Part shown: positions 52,942 through 64,000 of the stretch, one piece after another
Layout of the letters: every line of letters starts with the position of its first letter
Numbering within the stretch: position 1 is the first letter of the stretch
Assembly (NCBI RefSeq): GCF_019399895.1
Contig: NC_091880.1
Location: 2,852,001 to 2,916,000, forward strand
DNA: 64,000 nt
Direction of reading: 5' to 3'
Origin: Cardiocondyla obscurior
Lineage: Eukaryota; Arthropoda; Insecta; Hymenoptera; Formicidae
Notes under the pieces: model-generated
The model's input: the letters and a program-made list of their open reading frames with translations, nothing else
What the model was told of the DNA's origin: nothing
The model's database searches: none
Made by a program: the position numbers and the translations under genes

Positions 52942-55900
52942 TCCCATTTCTTTTTTTTTTATGCTACTACATCTCGCTTTCTCTGTTATTCACTCTCGTT
53001 CTTTCCCTTCTCTCTTTCTCTCTCTCTCTTTCGCTTGTTGGCGCGCTGCATTTTCTGCCTTCTATGGCTGCATCGACCGCTACGGCCACGAGAAGGTATC
53101 GCCTCTCGATTCCTCTACCGACGCGATACCGAACGCCGATATAAAGCGCAACCGAACACCGCCGGAGTTGCTCTGGGCCTGGCACGCGCCGAAAGCCGAG
53201 TCGCCCGTTTCCACGGCCGGTTGCCCGGCAATTTGCCGGCTCGCTACCCTTGCAAAAAAAAAAAAAGAAAAAAAATTACACTCCGGGGGCCCCACTTTGT
53301 ATCCACGGCCTTTACTTTACTTTCTTCACAACGGCGGTTTTTGCACGTCGAGCGGACGCGCGCTCCCGTTATAGACCGCCTGCGACAGACGAGGGAAATC
53401 GGGGATCGAAATTCCTACCCGGTTATTTTGGTTAAAAGAAAAAAAAATAATAAAATAAAAAAGATGTCTGCATTGTAATCGGTGTACGAAAAAAAGTTTT
53501 GAGGTTCGATTTAATTTGCAATTAGGATTTTTTTAAAAACAGCGCGCGCAAGATTTATTCTAGTATATATAAAAAGAAAGGGAAACATATAAAAAAAAAA
53601 ATTTTAACAAAGAATATCGTATATGACCGTAATTTGGAACAAAGTGCTAATGCGTATCCTCCAATTCCGCACTTTCACCGAGAGATCGGTGAGTAAAGCT
53701 TTTTGTCGTAAAAGGAAGCCCCGACAAGCCTCTCAGGTCGAGCTGATTAATTCTTTTGTAAATATTACAAATGTATTCGCCATGCGGCGCATTAAGCAAA
53801 CGTTTCGCGATCTCGCCGGAGAATAATGTACGAACGTATTACGGAAGTAATTCGATACGCGGATATTTTCAGACGAAGGGAGAGGAAAGGGGAAATTCTT
53901 TTTTAACGCGAGGCGTCTTGGCCATCGCCGCGTCGGAATAATTAATCGATCGCGGCGCTGATAAATCAAGAAAAAGGCAAATACGAGGAACGCGCGGCGT
54001 TAAATACGTGCGAGCTTTGCTTTCCGTTCGCCGTCGCGCACAGGAAAAAGATATTGGGTACGAGATATGCACCGTGTACCGTTACACGCGCCCAGATAAA
54101 TGATCGTTTGACTCGCGACGTACGCGGCGACGTTTTATAAATCAATGGCGGACTTTGTAATTAAATTGAGAGTGCAGCGTAACATTTATCGGTGATTTGC
54201 GATTTGTCAATCGGACGTTACGTTGGACTATGCGCGCGTATAATACGTATATGTTTTATTAAAAGCGACTGATAAAGCGATAAATATGTCGTGGCCAGTT
54301 TCGAAAATTTTATCGACAAATTGGCATCGGATCAATTGGTCTCAGCTGGCACGATACCGGCAAAAATTTCCGAGAAACCCGCTCGGCCGAATTGAATTAT
54401 GGGGCCAATTACAGAGTAACTTTCGCGTGGTCTTGAAGATTAACTTTGTACGACGCCTTTGGTGGCAGTAATACACGCACGCTAATGATACACGAGCTAC
54501 TTCCTCTTGATCGATTCGAGCTTAGCTTCGGGTACCTTCGTTACTTGAATAAATTTCAATTAAACGCGGTGATGCATTTTTATAATTTACGCACGGGCGA
54601 ATGCACACTGATTAATAATTAAATTTATCATTCCGCAAAGGATTTATTTGACAAAGCGCGATAATTGAAATATAAATAACAATTCCGCCAGCTACAAATT
54701 CGTGAAGAAATATCGTTAATTTCCCTTATATTGCTTTCGTTTAAGATAAGTCGTCCGGCCGGAATTTTTATTTTTTTTTTTATTTTCTTCTTTTTTCTTT
54801 CTTCTTCCTATATAACACATAGGCACGAAAATAAATGTCATTTATTACCGCAGGCGGAATATTGAATATGCGATTGCTAAGCGGAACGGTACATCCGCCG
54901 ATTTCAAGGCGGCACATGTAGCCTTCAGGTGGCATACGGGTCCCCATCCTACTAATTGTAAGCCGGACCATCCCGCACGACTTTACAGCTTATTCAAAGC
55001 AGCGGTCAAATTTTATGCTCTATTAATCTTCGCGTAGAAGTTTTAAGGGATCGCTGGAGTCGGCCACATGACATTCAGCCTGATAATCTTTCAAAGCGTA
55101 GAACTGCACCGAACGTTAACTTGTTTTTCTTTTCAAAATGTCTATTAATTAATTAATTTTTTTTTTGTAATAAATTTTTAACGACATATCTACTTGCTCG
55201 TTTCTGGGTTCATAAAAATTTGGTGGTGCTTTTTAAGTAAGACATGGCAATGAGAAATCTTACGTGCGCGTCAAAGATTCGTTTTGCTCGAGAAAATAAT
55301 ATTCAGCACTTTAAAGTACTGAACAGGAGGGGAAGAAAAAAAAAAATAAATCGAGGCGGAATGTATTGTAGAATTGATTGACTCATTTTCTTGCAGATGA
55401 AAGCACACGCCAAATTACCTAGCTTAATTCGCGAAGCTTTGAGTGTCAGAAATATTGCGGGCGAATTAATCTAATCGTCATTATTGCTGATCAAACGACG
55501 CCGTCGTGTATCATCAACGTAACTTTTATCGGCTTGCATTACATTTTTTTTAATTTCTTTTTTTATTTTTGACTAAATTCCAACGGTATAAAGATATTCC
55601 GAGGGTGGCTTCTCTTAATGTTATAAGAGATACAAAATAGAGAACAATTTTCTACGGTGCTTTGAAGGTTTACCAATCTCTTTGCCGCGTCAATACGATG
55701 CATGCCAAGCGCAAGAAGCGACGATTTCGACCCGTTATAACGCGGCGATGTAGGTTAATAAAAGAAATACGGCGAGAAAAAGTGCCAGTAAATTTTCGAA
55801 AATCGAGTGTAAGACGTTAATGCGCTCTCGCCATGATTAGCACGTAATGGTATCAGTACGCCTCGCGCGGATCCTGCGTGGAATAATAAAAAGCGCGAAT

Positions 55901-57977
55901 CGCGCAAGGTACAGTTTTAAGTGCTCGTTACCAATGTGAGTGTCGAAGGTAGACCCACCTTATACTTCGTTGAGGATAAGTGAAGCCTCGCGAGCCGATC
56001 GCTAATTACGTGACGGAGTTGAAATTGCTAATTATAGTAGGGAGCCCACGGGGCCGATCGGCAACCCATTCGATTCGCTGGAAATTTTCGCGAGCGAGGA
56101 GAGAACCGAGAACGTGAGAAGGTTCGTAAACGCGTTGCCGATTCGATTTAACAGTTCGTTTGATTTAACGCTTAATATTCTCTCGATCGCCGTCGAATAC
56201 ACTGTAAAGACGAATCACGTGTAAATTGCCAGCCACAGGCAGTTGTGAGAATTTTATCATTAATCGCGCGAGGAAAAAAATCCATGTAACGTCACACGTA
56301 ATTTTTGTAATGTTACAAAAGTTTTGTAATTTTTTTTCCTTTAATTTTTTTTTTTTTTTTTTTAGTTTTACGATAGAGGATGAATGACGTTTTTTTATCT
56401 GTATTAATTTTTTTTTTTTTTTTTAAATACAAACTATAATATTCTCGCCGCGGGAATTGAAATACCTTCCTTATCTCGGCGAAGGTAGGAACGAAAGCGA
56501 CTTTGTTTCGTAGAATCGCACGCGCGGTCCACACGGCTCTTCCTCGTTTTTCCCACAGCCTCCGTTATACCGGCCGTCATAATTTTCACCGGGGCATAAA
56601 AACGCTAGCATCTCGCGGCGGCATTCGACCCGCGGGACGCGTCGCCGATATAAAACGCCAAGTTTCGGAAGGAGCTAACGCGGAAAGGCGGGGTACGGCG
56701 ACGCGAGATGAAAGAGGCGCGACGGTAATTATCCCGCGAGTTATTCTCATCGCGGTGGCATTGCAAGAATCGCTGCCCAGAACAGCTGCTGCTTGCGCGC
56801 GGCTGGTTGCATTCCCGGCTCCCGGTTCCTGCTCGCGTGTGGCAACGTGCTCGCGTTCGTCCTCACACGTAAAAGATACGAAAGCCAAGAGAAGAGAAAA
56901 GAGAGAAAGAGAGAATGAAAGAGAAAGAGGGAACGCAAGTGGATGCGAGAAGAAAAGTCTGATGCGCGGCAACATCAATCACTGCGTCACCACTTACGCA
57001 TCGTATCAACGGATGTGCGTTCTTCACGACGTATGTATGTACGTACGTACAATCACGTAGACGACCGCATTCGTCCCACATGGACGCGAGCGCACGCACG
57101 CAATTTGTCGAGCATCGCGTCTCGCGTTTTGAGCTCTTTTTTTTCCTTTTTTTTTTCTTTACGAGTAGCTCGATATATATTTTCCTCCTGAAGCAAAGCG
57201 GCGTCGACGTAATAACTCTTCCCGAACGAAACGACGAGATAATTTATCGTTAAGTCCTCCGGTCCTCTCTTCTAATTATCACGTCTTGCGCGTAGTTCAT
57301 TTCCTGGAGACCTGATGGCAAAGGGGAGATATTTTTTAATGGACTCTGGCTCGTTGCAATTGCAATCTCATTTGCGCACGATCAATCTTTATGTTAATTA
57401 CATTTTTTTTAAACATATTTTTTGGGTAAATAAGAATAAAGTTGAAAATGCAATGTTAAATTGTTAAGAAAGAAAGTATTTACTTAAAATCTTTTTTTTT
57501 TTTTTTTTTCTACAAAGAAACATTATTTTTAAACGAAGTAGGATTTACAGTATCTTAATATTGCACGATTTTATTCCGCTACTTTATTGTACGTTTCCAA
57601 CATGATCACGCTAGAATAGCGAATAATTTTTATAGTTATTTAAAGCTAACAGAAAAAAAAAAGAAAAAACGAAAAACAGAAACAAAACTTGAACTTCGTG
57701 GGGTGCTCTCTCGTTGCCCGCGGGTTTCGTGTTAAATTCGTCTTTCGCGGGGCCAAAAAATTAATGGTTCGCAGTTTTCGGGCGGGCTTGGTTGAAAAAC
57801 GGTTCGCCGGGACTCGGTAAGCGGCACAAAATCGCGCTCACGGCGCACCGCAACGTAGCGCGGCGCAATCTCAACGAGATCTACCTCCGTTCATCCATCA
57901 CTGTCGTTAGTGGTTACCATCCGCGACCGTGCATGAATTTCACAGGTATGGACAGCTTCTCTCCGACCGGCAAAACA

Positions 57978-57996
57978 CGGCCGGTCGGACCGGCCG
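57978..57996. repeat. GC-rich 19-bp palindrome
   Basis: CGGCCGGTC and GACCGGCCG flank a single central G. Confidence 0.85.
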
Positions 57997-59603
57997 GCAG
58001 GGGCTGATACACGTTAATCGCGAATGACGACTAAATGCAAACGCAGCCGCCGGCCGAAAACGTGCATCTTCATCTTGACGAGCTACTTGAGAAAACGCGC
58101 GACGACGTGTTAAAGTATCGCTCGCACGAATCTCGGCACCGTTGCGCCGGAATGTCGTAACGGTAGTACACGATTAAATAAACTTTTACCGGCGTTTATC
58201 TCCCTCTTCGATGTTACCGATAAGTTCTTCTCGCTCAATTTTAAGCCGTAAATTATGAACCGCGTGTAATGGACACATATCCCCCGACTCCCCCTTCTTT
58301 TTTTTTATTTTACTTTTTTTTTTATTTGCACTTTGATTGAAACATTGTTAATTCAAATAAATTACTCGTCGCGCGATAAAACATTTCGCAAAAAGACGTC
58401 GATCTCGTGTGTTGCAAACGTAATTCCGCTCTGCCGGCTGACACACATAAGATGTATCGCGGTCGCTGCCGGATGGCTGGCCAAGCCCTCGCTAGGGGCG
58501 ATCGAGAATCGCGGGATATTCGGGCAACTCGGTCCTCCACGAGAGATCTTCGACGCACGCGATGCATCCCCGTTGGCAGCAGTTTTATAAACTCGACGGA
58601 AAGTGAAACTAACCCAGCAGCAATCGCGGCAGCCGACGACAAATGATAACCGTGGGTGGGGAACGTCTCCGTGAATTACGGGTTAATTTTCCTCCATTAG
58701 CTGAGAAACTGACCCACATCCCCGAGGCTCGCACTTTTGGAGACAATAATGTTGACGCCGACCGGGTTGGACCCCGGCGAATTCTCAATCGCACCCTTTT
58801 AAACTTATCCGAGTGGAAAGTAACGCATCCATCCCGACGTTTACAATTAACTGCTGCATTACGCGGACTAGACACGTTACTTAACCACTGACTCGGTTAC
58901 TCATCCTCCGATTCATGAATAATGAATTATTCCCCGGCCTAGTACCTTGCGCAATAGGCTATCTCGAGCTTGCGTCTCGCTTTCAACGCGTGTTATTACG
59001 CGTCCTCCTGAACTCATTTTAATGTCTTCTCGTTACCGGCTCGGGTAATGCAACGAAAGCGCGTTATTAGCTCCTCCTCCTCCCCCGGGGGGAAATATCC
59101 CCGGCGTGACGATCGCGACGGTGCGTTAGCTCTCCTCTCCTTATATTTCAATCATCCGCAAGTGCGCGAAATTACTATACTTTACGTTTATACGACGTTG
59201 CACTTTGGTATCGCATCGCGTAAAGCAGTGCGAATGAAAGCACAATCCAGCAGCAGCTCCCGTTAATGACATTCCCACCTTATTGCGATATAAATATGTA
59301 GAGCAAGGGGTAAAGAGAGAGTATATTACGCAGATTAAAGCGCCATCAGCGTCGGACACCCGATAGGGCATCTCTTTGTCGATTACCGCGCACTTATCGC
59401 CGATATGTGACCGGCGAGTATAAAGACATTGCCGTTAATTGTGCGCATTAAATATATCGGGGGCCCGCGAACAGCGCGCTATAAAGGTAACGTTATAGGG
59501 GCCCAGTTCCGCCGAGCTTGCGAAACCGGTAAGCGAGAATCGCGCTGCCGTTTCCCGCGGCGGCCGATACCGAAATTTCACTGGGAGGCGCGCGAAAAGA
59601 ACA

Positions 59604-59619
59604 GGCCGGCGCGCCGGCC
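59604..59619. repeat. GC-only 16-bp perfect palindrome
   Basis: GGCCGGCGCGCCGGCC reads the same on both strands. Confidence 0.9.
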
Positions 59620-62600
59620 GATTACCGGAGCTAACGAACCTACCGGCTTTAACGAACTCGCATCTACAAGTCCCGGGATCGATAAAAATTTGGGCGCGCG
59701 TATACGCGAATAATATTTTTCTCGCGCGAATAGTTGGGGCCCCACGAAGGTGGGGACCGCCCATATTTGGCGACGATGCGCGAGCACACTTACGCTAATT
59801 GACACGTAAAAGTCGGACGCCGTTGCAATAAAGTCAAGCGACGAAATCGGAAAAACAACAGGTCACGTTCGAGAGCGGGGAAGGCTCGTAAAAAGAATTT
59901 TATGCGCCTCTTCGGGATCCGGACAATCCAATCGCGGGGCGACGTCAACGCGGGCAATCGGTCGCAAATACGCGTAAACGCATAAAAGCGTGTTGCTTTT
60001 TGATGATTGCGTAAACTAGAGAATAATATTAATTTCAATAGAAAATAAAATAATTTTAAATTGTATCAATCTTTTCCGAGAGAAAAAGAGAAAGAAAGAG
60101 AGACGTAAAGAGAATATAAATTTTAGGCCAGCCGTTAATCCGCTCTCAAAAAAAAAAAAAAAAAAAAAAATAACTGCTTTAATATCTCGACGAACAAGGA
60201 CACGGAAAACGTATTTGGGCTACGTGTCTCACGGCTATTTAGTTATCGCGTGGTCTCACGACATGCGTGTATATCCTTAACGCTTCTTGCGTAATCGAGC
60301 AATCGGCAGCCGGGTGCGAAGCTAGCACGCGCGACGCGGGCCGCTCGTATCGCGTTGAACGTGTCTCGTTAATGAATGCCATCCACACCCCCGAGAAGCG
60401 CCGACGGCCACGTGCACCGGCATGCACGTACATACGACACCCGATTTCACCGCTCTCGCGCGCGGTGTCGCGAAAAACCGCCCGACACTTTCACGAAGCG
60501 CGGTGCCGTGGACGACGCGTGCAGCTGTCGCGGCGGCGAAAGAAGGCAAGGTAAGGTACTCGTTACACCCGATCCGATTCGCGGCGCAACGAAAGGGGAA
60601 TTTTCGACTCACGTGTTTGCCGCTGCGAGCCGAGGCCTGGACCCTGCGGGGCCGGATATCGATCCGTTTGACATAAATTACACGTTAAAGATAATGGCGC
60701 CCATCGCGCGCATGAATGCGCCCGATTTTCCCGGCGAATTGCCAAAATGCGCGTCGTTCCGCGATTTAACGGGACGCGTATCGGTCCTGACGGCGCGAGC
60801 TTATCCCGGTACCTCGCTCACGTCAATTAACGCGTCGATAATTTTATTAACGCGGAATTTACGAGCGCGCTGCCCAGCGCGCGTAAAAGATTATACGAGC
60901 GATCGCGGTGTCAATAAACGTGCAAATTTAACGTCCCGGAATCGCGCGTTTTTCGTCCCGCCGGCGAATTTCTCACGCGCGACGGACGCCTTCTCGGCGT
61001 TAATACGGCCGCCACGGGTTACCGGCGCGAACTTTTTACTTCCGGCAACTATTTTACGACGCTCGCGCCGATGTTCGAAAGCACGGCCCTCGGTCGGACG
61101 TAAATTCTCGCTGGACGGCGTGCACGATCGTAGGATTCTTTTTACACTCGTGTTTACGTACTTCCTACCGCCTTTCACCTTGTTTGCGACAGATAGAGAA
61201 GCTTCCCGCGGAAAATTACCTATACGGGCTTTACGGTATATTTGCGATTATTGTTATTTATATGCCACGTAAGTACGCGCTCGCCTTTCTAAATTTACGT
61301 ACAAGCGCGCGTGACATTCGACTTCCAGATAATTCACTGTGTAAAATACAAACGTCATTCCGCAATTGATACTTTCTTCCATTTTTACTCGCTAAAGCTC
61401 GCAGGCTTCGCGCAATTGTCACACTTTCGCCTGACTCCAATATATCCCGCGCACTTTGTACAAAATTACGTCACCGTCGTGTACAAATGCAATTTATTGC
61501 CCGAGCAATTCAAAGATGAGTTTCATAATTTATTAATTACGTTCGTCGGAAGTAGGTCGCAGCCATTTGCCATTTTAATCTCCCGGCGGCAATTCTTTTT
61601 TCCCCTTCCCCATTTTTTTTTTTATTTTAATCGTTTCTAATCGTTTCTCGTTTTTCCCCAAGTGTGAATTAGTGCTTCGCCACTGGAAGAAAGAACAAAA
61701 AAGAACCAATTTTTTTTTTAACTTCTCCGTTGACGTTATCGTCGCAGGTTATCACTGATGATGATTCTTGATCTTTTTTTTTTTTCTTTCCCATGCGAGC
61801 GAAACAATCAAGCGCGATGCATCGTCTCTGAGAACTCGATATCATCGGCACTTAGCGGCGCGCCTCGCCATTCTTACATGTTTCTCGTATTACGAGTTTC
61901 ACGCGGCACGCGCGAGTCCGGGCACGTAAACGGCATTAGCCTAATTGCGGAGTGGCGAGTCGATGCGCGCAAAGGCGATAAATCGTTGCGACGCGCGAAT
62001 ATGAAGGCGGCGTGCACGGGAATAATGAGATTATCGCAATTATCGGGCACACATCGGTATCATTACGAGGGGGGGACCGACGTCGCCGCGCGATAGGTAC
62101 CGTTCGACAAGAAAAAGAAAAGAAAAAAAAAAAATTATTTTCCCTCCCTTCCCCTATTATTTTTCTCCTCTCCTCTTATCTCTTTTTACCTCTTTATCGG
62201 CGGGATCCGGCAAAAGAGAAAAGCAGCCCGCAGCTACAAAGAACGTACAAAGTGGGCTTTCGGGCGCTTTTGAGAACCCGGGCCGCCCAACAATATGTGC
62301 AAATAACATCGCGAGCCCGTGGATCGGGAAGCGAAGCCCGGTGGATCGCACGAAGCCGAGGCCCCAGAGAGAAAATCTGCTTCGAGCTATAGAATCGCGT
62401 GCGGAGAGCGAGTGGCATTCGCCGAATTGTGCCGCATGTGCTACCGCGCCATGGTCGCACAAGTTCCTCCCGTTCCACGCGCAGCATCTGCGAACGCGAG
62501 CTGTGCCGAGGCGCGCGCGTAAACGCACACGGGCGCGCAGGCCAGAAAATATTATTCGACGAAATTGCGTAATGTGCCCCGTGATAGCATCGACGGGATC

Positions 62601-64000
62601 TCAAGGTAACCATACGCGACTGCGAAAACGGCATTAAACTCGCGATACCCTGCATATTTATCGCGGCGCATTGAAATCTCCCTTGGTTCTCCCGGCGCGC
62701 TATCGCGACGGATCTAAAGAGCGCGCCATACGTCGAAATAATGTTACATTTATACGACGCATAATACGAATTTTTCTTCTCTTTCTCTCTTTATCTGTCT
62801 TGGGCGAACGTGTATATTTATTTAATTTACCGCGCCAGTCAGGTGCACCTCTCGATTGTCGAGAAATAATTTTCGCTCGCCACGCGGCTCGCGATTATAA
62901 GTACAAACGTGTATTTTTTTTTTTTTTTTTTTTTATTTGCTAATCTCCCGATCGTGTTACCTGTCCATTGCGACGCATAATAATAACGTTTCAGAACGGC
63001 TGATTTGAACGTCGTTCCAGATACAAATCTATACGGTAACAGGGCAGCTTTTCTCGCTGTGCAAAGTGTCACGCCGGTCTTTCACTCTTAATAAGTTTCA
63101 TACGCGAATCACTCGAAAGTCGAAAGCAGCGCGATCGAATTGAGAGAAAAAGGAGCGGCGGGGAGAGGAGAGGAGTAAAATAGGCTGAGAAAAACGGATC
63201 GGATTCTCGTACGCGTACGCGACGCGCATACCGCGAGAACGGACGATAGACGTATAGCTTCGGTAAAATTAAAAAAAGAAAAGAAATATATATATACATA
63301 TATATAAATTAAAAAGCGTCGCGCAGGGTCGCGTTCCGAGGAGAGAAACTCGAAGCTGCGTCGGTTGTTGCGCGTGGCGCGTGCGTAAGCGTGCGTGCAA
63401 CAAGTGGCACGCGTGCCGTCGCGCAACACGATAGTAATCTCACCCACTTTGACGGTCCCGCGCGGAAAGATACTTACGAAAAAGGATCGAGATTCGGTCG
63501 GCCGGAGCGAAGGCAGACTCGCGTTGATCGGCGGTAATCGAACAGCCGAGTAACGTCTGCTCATCCGGCCGTTTATCTGATACGCAAAATCGCACTTCGA
63601 CGCATACGCATCGACATACATACATTGATCTCTTTAAAAATATGTGGCGGCCGCACATCGCTTGGGAATAAAATTTCAAATTAGTTACGAAATAAAATAT
63701 TATAAATCTTGTCTCTTGAAAATACTTAAAAAATAAATTCTCATACGTTGCATCATTAACGCGCAATAATAAAAGCAAATATAAATCCTTCGTCAGTCGC
63801 AATAAATTTTTTTTTCTTCTTCTTGCACGATTTTTGGAAGCTCTTTATCTATCTAAGCTCAATTACCGATACTGATCTCCGTGATCAAGGATTTTATTCG
63901 CCGGTCGCCCACGGTGAACGAAAGTGCCGTGCGCGTTATTAACGCCGTCGGTCGGCGAGCGGAGCGTATCCGCGGCGGTTCGGTACCGGTACGGCACGTG

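Larger units (their letters stand above)
50216..56440. other. intergenic region, no gene recognised
   Basis: AT-rich, with a (CT)n tract at 52921-52941, a 15-bp tandem repeat at 52751-52785 and a CpG-rich patch at about 52.0-53.4 kb. The overlapping frames on both strands in that patch have no recognisable product. Confidence 0.55.
56441..64000. other. GC-rich right end, no gene recognised
   Basis: More CpG-rich than the rest of the flank, with GC palindromes at 57978-57996 and 59604-59619. It holds the window's longest frame (60376-61272 plus, 298 codons), which has no recognised domain and overlaps open frames on the other strand. It may be the edge of another locus or only a compositional shift. 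Confidence 0.45.

Noticed and set aside
1..64000. Retroviral, transposase or bacterial-transfer genes
   Set aside because: No reverse-transcriptase, integrase, DDE or prokaryotic protein motif was seen in any frame I read.

Overview
The window reads as nuclear DNA from an arthropod, most likely an insect and probably a hymenopteran such as an ant. The reasons are a gene cut by GT-AG introns up to 10 kb long, many A/T homopolymers, no depletion of CpG, and one clear orthologue of the insect proneural factor Senseless (vertebrate Gfi-1). The order-level guess is inference from composition only. There are no bacterial operons, CRISPR arrays, rRNAs, convincing tRNAs or recognisable transposase or reverse-transcriptase frames.

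The one gene I can support is senseless (sens), on the minus strand from about 25.6 kb down to about 0.3-1.8 kb. I rebuilt six coding exons: 25003-24997, 18713-18405, 18065-17844, 17099-16879, 12324-12174 and 2115-1805. All five introns have GT-AG ends and every phase joins. The sum is 1221 nt, giving 406 residues plus stop. The protein has a Pro/Ser-rich N-terminal half, an EEEVPLNLS motif resembling a CtBP-docking site, and four C-terminal C2H2 zinc fingers nearly identical to those of Gfi-1/Senseless. The start codon lies in a 7-nt coding piece (ATG TGT G) separated from the rest by a 6.3-kb intron. Upstream of it is a CpG-rich leader and promoter area (about 25.0-26.2 kb).

Layout: 1-1804, 3' flank and probable 3' UTR; 1805-25003, sens coding region and introns; 25004-26200, 5' leader and promoter area; 26850-27350, a GC-rich island with paired CCAAT-type boxes and an 18-bp palindrome; 27351-64000, about 37 kb with no gene I recognise. 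The last part looks like the long regulatory flank common beside developmental transcription factors. Its most structured part is 49740-50215, which has nested inverted repeats and three CACCTG-type E-boxes. From about 56.5 kb to the end the sequence becomes GC-rich, with small palindromes and long chance-like frames, including a 298-codon one.

I found no convincing previously undescribed system. The best leads are the micro start exon of sens, the structured E-box island near 50 kb, and a few repeat oddities such as an 11-T/11-G block. No database searches were possible, so family assignments rest on recognising the Gfi-1/Senseless finger sequences.
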